Source: Saxidomus purpurata (lineage: Eukaryota; Mollusca; Bivalvia; Venerida; Veneridae). Taken from it: 64,000 nt of DNA. The DNA lies in assembly GCA_022818135.1 (NCBI GenBank), contig JAFMSR010000015.1:25398127-25462126 (forward strand). Reading direction: 5' to 3'. Below, in pieces: positions 1 to 12,900 of this stretch. The position numbers and the translations under genes are program-made. Each line of letters starts with the position of its first letter. Within the stretch, counting starts at the first letter, position 1. The notes beneath the pieces were generated by a model. It had not been told where the DNA came from and did no database searches. It saw only the letters and a list, made by a program, of their open reading frames with translations.

Positions 1-873
1 TGACGGATTGTGACAGTATACGCGTGTTTAGTGTTGCAGCTAAATTAAATATTATTTCAATAGGATGTATCAAGACTTCGTTTATTGGATTTACTGGAAT
101 GTACTGAATTTGGTGAGCGTATTTTTAATTCTTTATTCCATATTTGTTAAGGAGCGATGAGGATAAACATGGAAGAAATAGTTTCTTCACTTCGCAAAAA
201 ATTCTTATTAAGATTCGGTAATACAAGTCCTCACCTGGATATTTCATATATTACAGTATTGTTCACAGGTGTTATATTGGATGAAAAATATTGCGTATTA
301 AGGAGCCCCGCTAACCTTTGGTGTAACGATGAACAGAAATGTACTTTATGACTAGGTACAATGTATCTCTTACGTCAATTCTTATGAAAACATAGATAAT
401 ACTTTTTTGTGTAATAAATTATTCAGTCTTTAGCGCCTAGGCCAACAAGTCTAAATCCGAAATCGAAAACAAAAGCGACTAAACTTGTAACAGGCCGCAG
501 AGGAACAAATGATTGTGTAGAGTTTCTGATGAAAAAGTTTTTAAAAGGCTTTCTATTATATATACTTATATTGTCTGGTTTGTTTTCTGAGTGCCGTGTA
601 CTAGGACAGACTGTGACTATACTACATGTTATGCCCCTTTATAGCATGTTGAATTGCTATGTCTCGACCTGGCTTGATTGAAACTGATGGAATAGTGCTT
701 TTAAGTCAAGTAAAGTTATATTTTCTTTATTCTAGGATTTAGATAAGGTGTAGACACATGTTACTCATTATTTACAAGCAAGAAAAATTTCATTAGTTAC
801 AGTTATGTAAGAAGTTATGTACGAAAATCGCCCTGTGCCAAATCGTCACCGTTTGTAAAAATTATGTACATAC

Positions 874-988
874 CAGGCCCCCGCTAAAAGGGACAGCATC
901 CATTGGTAGAATCCTTCCTTTATCATGGTAATAATCGTACATATAGCAAGTGCAATAATCAGCAATATGATAAAATGTAGCACCAAGC
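874..988 (-). CDS. STRA6: STRA6-like exon 13 (last in window)
   Basis: Acceptor TACTTACAG and donor TG|GTATGT. It enters in phase 1 (the preceding G completes GGC) and leaves in phase 2. It encodes a very hydrophobic run starting LVLHFIILLIIALAICTI, then a short polar turn KEGFYQ and the start of another membrane segment, WMLSLLAGAW. This fits the late transmembrane pair of STRA6. No convincing further exon was seen in 1-873, so the next exon is probably off the window. Confidence 0.88.
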
Positions 989-3900
989 CTGTAAGTACGA
1001 AATAAACAACACTGCTCTTAGAGGTATCCCTACCAATCAGGTATAATTTTGATGTTCGGTGACCATTTTTTTCCTATCATTTGAATAAGAAAATGTAAAT
1101 ACTATTATCAACATCATACGTGTACAAGCAACACTATTTTGTCGCACACATGTACACTGTAAAATTTGATTTTTTAAGCAATATTATGGTAAAATTATTA
1201 TTTCTTAACATTATAGTTCACATGTATTGAACTTTTCCAGCAGACACAGCGCTTTCATGTGATAACTTAATAAAATGGGCTTATCAGGCACAACTATATA
1301 TTCGGTTATACAAAACAAAAAAGCTTGGAAACGTCTTGTGCAGTACAAACATTAATGTAGTTCGTATTACGTTTTTAGATATTTAATTCACACACTTACC
1401 CCAACCAATATATGCCACCTGATAACCTGCATATCTCATACTACCAACCTAAGATATTTAAAAACCACACTTAGTAATATTCAAAATACTAAATCATTTC
1501 ATATTTATGTAACTATTTGATAATACACATAATCATTTTGGCTGATCAAACATTTATGTACAGCGTGTCAAAGGCATGCAGCATTTTGTTGAACATATTT
1601 ATAATGATTTCAACTTCAGCTTATTTTAGGTGCCAAAAGAAAATGTTCAAATTAAAGAGGTAATAAGAAAATTTGACATTTTCGCTTTGGAGTTATAGCA
1701 ACGGACTACCTACCAAAAGTGATGTATTTGATCGTGTTGACCTGTGGGGTATATGGGTGTTGTCTCCCTTGTACAAGGAAAACAAATTTGTTCTGAAAAC
1801 AAGTAATACACATTTATAACAAAAAACTGTTTTGAAAACAAGTAATACACATTTATAACAAATAACTGTTTTGAAAACAAGCAATACACATTTAAAACAA
1901 ATAACTGTTCTGAAAACAAGTAATACACATTTATAATAAACAAGAGCCATGTTACACATGGTTAATCCCCCCGCCAGGAAAAAGTTACCTGAAGGTTGTA
2001 CTTTCGTACATTTTACTTGGTGACAGGAAATCCTTAAAAAGCCGTATAGTTATGGTCATGCTGAGTACAGTTTTCAAGTAAGTGGAAAAAGAATAAGGCA
2101 ATGAAGAGAAGGTTTGCAAAATTATATTAATGTTCATTATCAGTATAGGTATGATATTTGACTAAAAGTAGACAAGGTAGAGTTATTGTTCTTGCACACT
2201 GCACTTCCTACCAATGTGCTATGTCAGTGTATTAAGTTTGAAGAAAATCCCTCAAGTACTTTTGGAGTTATGCTCTGGACAAAACTTTTAAAGTAAATCT
2301 GATAAAGGGGAATAACTCTAAAAGTAGGCAAGGTAGAGTTATTGTTCTTACACACTGCACTTCCTACCAATGTGCTATGTCAGTGTATTAAGTTTGTAGA
2401 AAATCCCTCAAGTACTTTTGGAGTTATGCTCTGGACAAAACTTTTAAAGTAAATCTGATAAAGGGGAATAACTCTAAAAGTAGGCAAGGTAGAGTTATTG
2501 TTCTTGCACACTGCACTTCCTACCAATGTGCTATGTCAGTGTATTAAGTTTGAAGAAAATCCCTCAAGTACTTTTGGAGTTATGCTTCGGACAAGTAAAT
2601 CTGATAAAGGGTTATAACTCTAAAAGTAGGCAACGTAGAGTTATTGTTCTAGCACACTGCACTTCCTACCAATGTGCTATGTCAGTGTATTAAGTTTGAA
2701 GTAAATCCCTCAAGTACTTTTGGAGTTATGCTCTGGACAAAACTTTTAAAGTAAATCTGATAAAGGGGAATAACTCTAGAAGTAGGCAAGGTAGAGTTAT
2801 TGTTCTAGCACACTGCACTTCCTACCAATGTGCTATGTCAGTGTATTAAGTTTGAAGAAAATCCCTCAAGTACTTTTGGAGTTATGCTCCGGACAAGTAA
2901 ATCTGATAAAGGGGAATAACTCTAAAAGTAGGCAAGGTAGAGTTATTGTTCTTGCACACTGCACTTTCTACCAATGTGCTATGTCAGTGTATTAAGTTTG
3001 AAGTAAATCCCTCAAGTACTTTTGGAGTTATGCTCTGGACAAAACTTTTAAAGTAAATCTGATAAAGGGGAATAACTCTAGAAGTAGGCAAGGTAGAGTT
3101 ATTGTTCTAGCACACTGCACTTCCTACCAATGTGCTATGTCAGTGTATTAAGTTTGAAGAAAATCCCTCAAGTACTTTTTGAGTTATGCTTCGGACAAGT
3201 AAATCTGATAAGGGGAATAACTCTAAAAGTAGGCAAGGTAGAGTTATTGTTCTTGCACACTGCACTTCCTACCAATGTGCTATGTCAGTGTATTAAGTTT
3301 GAAGAAAATCCCTCAAGTACTTTTGGAGTTATGCTCCGGACAAAACTTTTAGAGTAAATCTGATAAAGGGGAATAACTTTAAAAGTAGGCAAGGTAGAGT
3401 TATTGTTCTTGCATACTGCACTTCCTACCAATGTGCTATGTCAGTGTATTAAGTTTGAAGAAAATCCCTCAAGTACTTTTGGAGTTATGCTCCGGACAAA
3501 GTTTTTCAAGTAAATCTGATAAAAGGGGAATAACTCTAAAAGTAGGCAAGGTAGAGTTATTGTTCTTACACACTGCACTTCCTCCCAATGTGCTCTGTCA
3601 GTGTATTAAGTTTGAAGAAAATCGCTCAAGTACTTTTGGAGTTATGCTTCGGACAAAATTGGGACGGACGCACGGACGGACGGACGGACGGACAGACAGA
3701 CGGACGGACGGACGGACGGACGAAGGGCATTTCTAATATCCCCTTCGCCTTCGGCGGGGGGATAAATAACTGTTCTGAAAAACAAGTTATAAACATTAAT
3801 GACAAATAACTGTTCTGAAAACAAGTTATACACATTTATAACAAATACCTAAAATTTGGTGAAAAAAATGAGCCTAAATAAAATGTAATTAATAAGAAGC

Positions 3901-6900
3901 AAAACACATTACACCCAAATATTAATCGGATTTTAAAGACAGTGTTTAGAAATTAATGATATTTTTAAATGCATTTTTGTATACATCACAAATTTAAATC
4001 AAAGATATTTTCAAAATGTTGTTTTGTTTAGATATATTACCTGTAGGAAGACAAAGAGTGAAGAATTCCTAGTACACCTCCAACACATGCCATTGACAAC
4101 GCAACGATAAAACAAACTGAAAACAACCAGTGAGATGAAAATAGTTGAAACTGTTGCTGTTTGACAAGTTAAACTTTTCCAAATAAAGCCGATAATTTTA
4201 ATAATATGCAACCCGGCATGCCCGTTAGCGGTTACTTCATGTTACATTGATAATGTCTCATCATGCAAGTACTTTCCTGTTAAAAATTGGTGTTAATTTT
4301 TATGTTCTAGGAGTCATTTCTTATTCTGACAGTGATTTGATATATTACTTATATAGCCTATCATAAAGTCAGAGTTAAACAACCCTGGAACTTGAACGAA
4401 AGCATATCATTAGATTTTCCTATCACGTATAGTTCAAAATGAGCATGTGCACAAGTAATCTTGAGATGATTTACGCTGAAGTTACATCTATAGATACTTA
4501 CTTCTTCCATTGACGAGCAAGTAATACAATAAGTAAGTGTAGTCCCGGATGTCCCCTAGGTAAGACTCTTCCCCCGGGCTGGGGCTCCAGCCTATAACAT
4601 CTAACGTTGCTCGGAAACCTCTTTCAATCAGAGCAAAAATTGATATAGCCAGCACCATAACCTCTAATGTTGCCTAGTTGTCAAGAAAATTGAGATATTT
4701 CTTTAAGGTTCGGGCTATACTTGCAAAGTAATTAAGGTAAAATCTTTCTATTAAAATCAGAATAATTAACGTCACTAACAACTACTAGGAAGGCTCATGT
4801 TAAAATCGAACGAGTAGTTGATATGTATGTATAAGTAAATATTTTAATTACCTTTGTATGTACCACTGCGGATGAACGACCACCGGATATTGGGGCAAAA
4901 GTGAGCACAGATAATTAGTTTTCACGAGGAACGTTTACAATTGGGGTAAGTTAAAATCCGATATTTAATCTTATGCACATTATCTTGTGTTTCTTTTTGT
5001 GTTTTTGGATACTTCAATGACTATTTTAGTCCATTGTATACCCAAGCTGTAAATGATGTCGGTTAATATGTTCAATAACCAAAAACAAGATCGCCTGCTC
5101 ACTTGAAAAGTTCGACCGTTGGTAATGTTTACCGTTTTATTTTGCAAATGTGCTTAGATTTGAATAATCTGAATCGAGCAATTTATTTGGGCAAGTACCA
5201 GACATAAGTGTCCAAGACCTTGTCCACAAACGTTATTTCGGGGCCAAAATATTGATACATATATAACTAAAGTTAGTGTACTGGGTATTGTTTATTTTGA
5301 TTTCTGGTGTACCGGAGTATTGATACTAACGTGTACTGAGTATTGGGCATTAAAAGTGAGTAATATAAATATTCTGCTGCTTTTTAAAGCGTTTTATTAG
5401 CTGAACACAACACGAAGTACCCAAGGTTGGTAATTGTGATCTTATGGTGTCCGTCGTCTTTATGTCTTTCTATCGTCTGCGTGTCGCCTGTGCACATTTT
5501 ACCTTGTGTATGCAAATGAGACTGCATTTTTCACTGGAGCTTCAGGAAACTTGATCAGAATGACTGCCTTTATGTAATCTACGTCGATTCGAATATGGGT
5601 CATCTTGTTTCAAAAACTTGGTCGTGGGATCAAATCATAGACAAAACTTTTGTATGCAATAAAGGTTTCATTTTTCATTCGATCTCCATGAACTTGGTTA
5701 GTATGATTGCTTTGATGAACTTTAGGTCTTCAAGTTGGGTAAAAAATTAGGTCACTGGATCAAATCAATGAAAATCCTTGTGTATACAATAGATGTTCCA
5801 TTTTTCATTGAATCTTCATGATCCTTAGTCGGAATTATGTACAGTCTTGGTGAACTCTAGATTGAGTTTGCATATGGGTCATCTGTGGTCCAAAACTAGG
5901 TCAGTGGGTAAACTCATAGAAAAAACCTTGTTTTTGCAATATTCTATGCTAGTTGATATACATTTTTTAATTTATTTTAAAATGTTTTAGATCAAACTAA
6001 TTTAAGGTACAGTATGACATGTTTCATATCCAAAATCAATTCTATTTCTACAAAATAATTTGAATTTTCACATCCCGGAAAACATCACGGGCAAGTGTTT
6101 AAAATTGCTTAGTATATCTTCACGTTGATTGCCCTTGTATACATCGAACAAAGCCAAAGCGTGTGATGTCTTAGGGAAGGATGGTCCATTTCATCTTTGA
6201 CAATATGCGGGATAATGATACTTTGTACAAGCCCGAAAATCTGACGTAATTGTATAGATAACAGTAGGGATTAACGGACCATTTTTTCACAGAATCGTGT
6301 AATTCATTTTTATCGATAGGTATTAACATTTCGATAAAAATGAATGTTGCAGTAATGCATTTTATCTTACAACTTATACGTATTTTAGACAAATGTTTAG
6401 TAGTTGTAGATAACATTCAAAGTCACTTCATGCCCGAGTCATTGAATGGTTAGTGCAGTACTGCACAGCATATCCATTTACACGCGATATTGTTGATTAT
6501 GTCGTGAAAAATTAAAAATATAAATATAATTGTACATGTGTGACTAATGTATGTCTAATACTCAAAACGCCAGACAAAACACTTTATAATACACTTTTAT
6601 AGTATAACTTATCAACGTTTAATATGACTTGTGCAAAACAACACACTTCCTGAATTCATACCTTCAACTGATAACAAATAAATACATTTCCAGTTTCAAT
6701 GTTTTTATTTTTTACTCATTTCTTGATGCAATACTCAGTACAGTGATTCGCTCACTCCGTCAATACTCAGTACACCTTTATTCAATACCCAGTACAATAA
6801 TTGAAATGTTTCGAGAACCGTATCTCCGCTATACTTTCGTCTTAAATGATGAAATTTTAACCATTAATATGTTGTCGTTAGGCAAATGATATGCCGTATT

Positions 6901-9900
6901 CAGATTATTAATATGTTAATGATTTATCAAATGAAACGGCATACTTTGCCAACGGTCGAGATTTTTCGAGTGAGCACACTATTTGTTTTGGACATTTTCA
7001 ACATTTCAACATATATATGTTGCACAACGAGAATACATTCGGCTTGGACAGTCATTAAAGTATCTGAAAACACACAAATAGACACAATATGATATGCATC
7101 AGAGTGAAAATTGGGTTTTAACTTACCCCAGTTGTTACACGTTACTCGCGAAAACTAATTATCTGTGCTCACTTTTGCCCCAATATCCGGTGGTCGTTCA
7201 TCCGCAGTGTGTACTACCGTTTTTTTTATTTGTGCCTGATAAAACTTTCCGGAAGTCACTTTAAACATTGCCGGAAGTGACTTTACGCATTACCGGACGT
7301 GATTTTACGCTAAGTTAAGTTACCTTGTAAATCAACATTAGGCCAATCAACATCACTGAAATTATTCTTGCAGAATATCTGAATTCTGAAATTGAAACAA
7401 CACAAAAACTAACATCTGTTTAGATAAACATTCACAAATAAATCAACACTTAGTGCAGTTTCATTATTATAGATGTATAAGGTAGCCAGGCTTCAGAAGC
7501 CCAGTTAGAAGATACCTCAGTCATTGGAGTCGAGTCAATCTATTTCTGCTATTTTCAAATCTATAACTTTTACTTCGATTTTAGTTATAAGAACATCACA
7601 TTATTTTGTTGCAGACTATAACATGACAAAATCTGTTTGGAGTCTGTTCCAGAGCAGACGAAAATATATTCGCAAGCCATTCAGAAACACATGCTTTAGT
7701 TTGATTTCTAGGAACGTCGAGGTGAACGCGCCTCGTTGTTGCGAATTTTGTCCGCTTGATTGAACAAACGACCAGTTCCTTGCATGTATACGCGATAAGT
7801 AGAGGTGACTTATTTAGAAAATAACGTACTAGGTTGATTGTGATATATCCAGTCACTGATGAAATTTTGCACGATAGCCATTATCTTTCCTACCAGCGTT
7901 GATGGCGGTGGACTGAAAAATAAAACAAGCAGCAAACAATGTGACTGTTCAATGATTTCAAAACACTTCATGTATTAGCTTCATGAGATCAGTATGTGCT
8001 TTTCTGAGCAATGTATTGTAAATTTCTTCACAAGTACATCAGCAAACAATTCTTTGCAAACATGATAAGAACGTATCTAGTTATCAAATGTCGACCTTTG
8101 AGCTTAACCAAGGGTTCACCAAAACAAATATTCTAACCAATTTTCAAGATGACTGAGTGTCAAATGGGCCTCTGGAGTGTTCACAGTTTTTTACGATTTG
8201 ACATAGTGTCCAAGTTTTTGACCCAGACTTGAACTAGAGTAAATCAAACCTAACGTTCTGATCAACTTTCAAGATCAATGGATTCACAATGTTGATGCTA
8301 GAATGTCGACAAGGTTTTTCTGTCATATGACTGGTTGACTTAGTTTTTTGACTTCATGTGACAATGCTTCAAACATGACCTAGAGATCAAGTTAAGTAGG
8401 TATTATAGGTAAACAATGCGGATTATAGTGTTAACAAGGTTTTCCAATGTTTGGGTGACATTTTTTTTGCCCCACGTATTTACCTAGCGGGGGGGGGTTC
8501 AATGTTGCCTCTAGAGTGTTCACAACAAAGTTTTTCTATCATTTGACCGGGTGACCTAGGTTTTCACCCCATGTGACCATGTTTCAAAACTGGTATAGAG
8601 TCCATCAAGACAAGCATTCCAACCAATGCAATTGTTTTAATGATTGGATTAAGAATATGGCCCCTATAGCGATCATTTGGATTGTTTATAGTCCCGGCCA
8701 ACCCTAGAATCTCTCCTTAGGTGAAACTGCTAAGACCTCTGACAGGCGCTGGCAGGTTCAAGAGACAGATGCAAGTACAAGGGAATCCGGGTACCATACC
8801 CTAGCCCCCTTTCTTCTTTAACGTGCACGAGCGACGATACACGCGAGACTAACTCTGGATTTCAAACCAGTCCATATCTAGATGGATGTGCCGAAACACT
8901 GAAAAGTGTTTCTGAAAAAAAAATCCCGTGCCTCCGGCTGGGATTCCAACCGGAAACCTCTGGAGTGGTAGTCCAGAGCTATTAAACCCTCGACCATCGC
9001 GCCACCCTCCTGTGTAGTGTTCACATTGTAAGATTTAACAGACGACATTTAGATGACGGACATCAGGCGATCACAACAGTTAACCTTTGAGCACTTCAGT
9101 AAAGTTCGACAGTATGTTACGTTAACCCAAAACAGAAGAAATGGTGTATTAAATGTACAATATTTGGCGAGAATCCGATCACCAGAGACACCTAGCGGCA
9201 GATTTTTAGTGCGAACTACGTACACAAAGCAGTGCCGGATTTACATACTCTCAGTATTTGTCAGGGGCTATGACCTTAAGCAATGCTCCGTTCTTTCGGA
9301 TTCATGTCCATTCTTCTCGAAAAAGTGTCGTCAGAATGTATTTCTAATTTTTGAATCATCAGTGAAAATTGTTTACTTCGCTATATTTACACAATGTACT
9401 TCCGATTTTAAAAGCAACTTTAGGAATGCTTGTGTACAAATTGTCCGGTAAGACATTAATTGATAATACAAATGCTACGAAAAAATAATATCCAAAGTGA
9501 CTGATTTTGTTTTGTTTTTCTGTCATATATCTACACTATAATGTTTTTAATGGCACTTACGGCGGCGGCGGAACAGGTTTTAGTAACCGTTTAATATGTA
9601 CGGCTTCTGGCGAGTTCTCGGCTTCCTTTTCCATATTGAGAATGGATACCATCTCTGTCGAGGATATAATCCGTATCGATCGGTGCCGTAATAACTGGAC
9701 TATCCGGACTGGAAGACTGAATGAAAGGTACCCTAAACACAACAAGTAGGGAAGGTCTCGAAGAATAAGAATAAGACGTGTTTCCTGGGAAATAGAAATT
9801 GACATGAACGATTCAATAGAAGTGTTTCAATCAATGATTGACAAATCCTACCTACTCATATGTTCGTCTTTAATTTTGTCCATACTTTTGGTTTAAATTT

Positions 9901-12900
9901 TCATTCATGTAGGCATTCATTTACTTGTCTGTCTGTAACATCAAATTATATGCGGACTTTTCTTACGTTTTAAGAACTTACAGTTGAATTTTATGCTAAA
10001 GATTTTACAAGACCAAAAATTATGGCCGTAATTTCAAGTGAAACAACAATAACAACAACAGATGTTAGAAGACTTACGATGACCAGGTCGCACTCTACTA
10101 TCCTGAAGATCTGAACACCGAGCAACGTCCAGGCATATGCTGTGCCCACCAGATGCCCAATGACAGACTCGAGAGCAAGGGCGGCAAACATCGGGAAATA
10201 ATCCACACCAATCACAATCATTGATAACACCGTTTTAAATACTGCAAAGAGTTATTCAACAATACAGTTTGTACATTGATTAAAGTTACAAATCTATTAC
10301 ATCTTTTACTGAGCTTAAGCTAAAATGCTTAAATTGCAACAATGACAATTATTGAGAAAACTTAATGTCACAGTGGTTTAGCTCTGAAACTACAATTTTT
10401 CCTGCTTCTTTAACATAAACTATTTATCGGAACAAATAGTTCTAAAAATGATATGTTATATAGAAACCGCAAAATTCAACCTGTCTGGTAAATGTATCTG
10501 AACTCATGACCTTGGGCTTCTTCATGCCATCAAGCACTGGAGGCAATTCACATTTTCAAACTTGTGATCAGCCGTCATTGGTTGTTTGAATTCCGACATT
10601 ACCTGTTACATATGGTGGTCCCTCAAGCTCCACAATAGTTGTTTGTCCAAACACTAAATCAGCAGCAAGAAAAGCAATCGACCCCCATGCTGCAGCATAT
10701 GAAAACCTGTTTGATTTTCCGAGAATATCCATAGGACTGAAACATAAGCAATTTAAAGAGTCAGAAATCGTTTATAAAAAAGCACAAAAGGATACCAGTA
10801 ATACATGCAGTTGTATTTAAATTAACAGTATGGTGGACGAGTGTTGATTTTCCCATTTCTACTTCAAAAGTTAAACAATTATCAAACTTTTAGCGTGGCC
10901 AAGTATATCTTTAACGAATTGCAAAAATATCTTACTAGGTTAGAAATCTTAATGCATGAGAAGTTGTCTATGCTTAAATATCTAAACGAAACACGATATT
11001 ACATTTTCCTGTTCGGATGGTAAATTTGACTGAGGTAATGCGATTCTCTTAAATTGCTACCGGGATATAATGAATGCGTGCTGATAATACTTACCTGATG
11101 TGTGATTTATAGTAAAACTGCTTATTTTTTCATTCAAATAAGTGAGGAAAGATTGCAATGAAAATTAAATTTAGTAAAAAACATGAAATAATGACCCATT
11201 TCTATTTATTAGATAAATGTAAATGCTGGTAAACGTAAAACTCATTCTTACAGAAGTTGAATACAAACACGGTTATGTTTCACTGGTCATTTAGAATTCT
11301 TTACAAATCATCAGTGTGAACTAGATCTTCGTAAATAGTTGCTTTAACGTCATGGTAATTAATTTTTAAATCAAGTGAAGGACATTGTTTGTTCTCAGTA
11401 AGTTTATCATAGTGTGTAGAGCTAATATTCCCGAGTCACCTCGACTTAGTTTGGTATGTACATTTGTGCAAATAAATCGACAAATAATTTAAAAATCCGA
11501 TCTCTTTTATCGCATCTTGTGCTTGACACTGACAATGGCTAGCGAGCAGGTACTTGATTTATGCTTATATATTTACTAGCGATTGCGAAATAAGTTCTTC
11601 CAACTTAATTGAGAGACATATCCAAGTTGAATCAACCTCGAAGAGACAGAGGTAATATGCCACTACCGCAATACGGCACTAGTGGGAATCGGACCCGGGA
11701 TCGTCCGACCTTGATGCGAACGCGATGCAAGTGCACCGTGGATAATAACTTACAAGACAGCTCCAGGTCGACCCCATAGACAAGACAGCCATTTGTTCTT
11801 TCTTGAAATTGTACAGGCCAACAGTAGCGTCATCAACACCTGAAGATAAGAAAATTAGACTTAAACTTAATTTTGAACGACATAACTGATTTTACTATTT
11901 CGTTGTATTCACTCCTGGATGGCATAGTTTTAAAATCATTGTATGCCTTCATGGATTACTGACTGACTTCCTTTCGTGTGTGGCATATGCCAGAATTAGA
12001 ACCATCGCCTTAGTGCACTCACGGCTAAAAAATCATATAGAACATAGAAGGACACTTTCACCTTTTTTAAACTGTGATAGCACAATAAAAGATAAATTCG
12101 CTGTGCAAACGGTTTTGAAAAGTTATACCGTCAAACCTGTGAACAAAGACCACTGTTGGAAAGCTACAAATTATGCCTTTGATTGCAGGTGGTCTTTATT
12201 CACAGGTGTGTCTACTAATATATGAATAGTGCACGGTGATCTCCCTGTTGGTCTTTATTCGCAGGGTGGTCTCTATTCGGTGGTGGTCATTAACACAGGT
12301 TTGACTGTATATCTTGACTGTGCAAATATATTAATGTCTTTAAAATATTTGGAAGTAAATTAGTCTGTTTGGGTGATTTTGCAAGTAACTTTTATTTTAT
12401 ATGAAATAAAGAACAAACGCCCAAAGATGATCATTTTCTAAGTCAAATATCCAGTCACAGAAATAAGTTTTTGTACCTGTGCTAAGCTTTTAATATATAT
12501 ACATTTTAAACATATCCTTAATAATAAGATTGTCTTTTGAAATGGCGTCCCATACCCATACTTTTATTTTGAATTGGCGTCCCATACCCATACTTTTCTT
12601 TTGAATTGGCGTCCCATACCCATACTTTTCTTTTGAAATGGCGTCCCACACCCATACTTTTATTTTGAAATGGCGTCCCATATCCGTACTTTTAATCAGC
12701 TTAGGTGGTCTCTGTTACAAGTGTATGATACACATATCAGTGCAGATGTGTCGCGCGCAGTTAAGCTTGTAAAATATAAGATTTTTAACACACCAACGTT
12801 TGGCAAATAACTATTGTTGTCTTAATTAAAAGAAAGGCATATAAAGTTTAAAGGTTTGGTAGGGTAATGTCTTATCATGAAGTAGAAAACATAAAAACTG

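Larger units (their letters stand above)
1944..3766. mobile_element. Pearl-like / non-autonomous Helentron-type tandem-repeat element
   Basis: The left end starts AACAAGAGCCATGTTACACA, with a CCATGTTACACATGG hairpin. Then come a unique segment, about ten core units, an ACGG microsatellite, and a right end with a CCCC-TTCGCC-TTCG-GCGGGG hairpin before GGATAAA. This order (flank, ~150-bp core repeats, tetranucleotide run, hairpin end) is that of bivalve pearl elements, known as Helentron relatives. It splits a 39-bp minisatellite. It has no coding capacity; the open frames inside are translations of the repeat. Confidence 0.75.

Noticed and set aside
1693..1959. Cys/Leu/Val-rich repeat protein on the minus strand
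   Set aside because: Except for exon 11 at its end, it is only a translation of the 39-bp minisatellite.
3130..3835. Several overlapping open frames
   Set aside because: Translations of the pearl-like core units and the ACGG microsatellite.
8920..9012. Possible tRNA gene on the minus strand
   Set aside because: A-box, B-box and an anticodon-like stem exist, but the acceptor stem does not pair and a SINE body follows.
9053..9451. 132-codon open frame on the plus strand
   Set aside because: It starts in the flank of a SINE (CATCAGGCGATCACAAC repeat-end sequence), has no recognisable motif, and lies in the intron of the minus-strand STRA6-like gene.
12490..12681. Open frame with repeated KVWVWDAI-type units
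   Set aside because: Translation of the 33-bp minisatellite.
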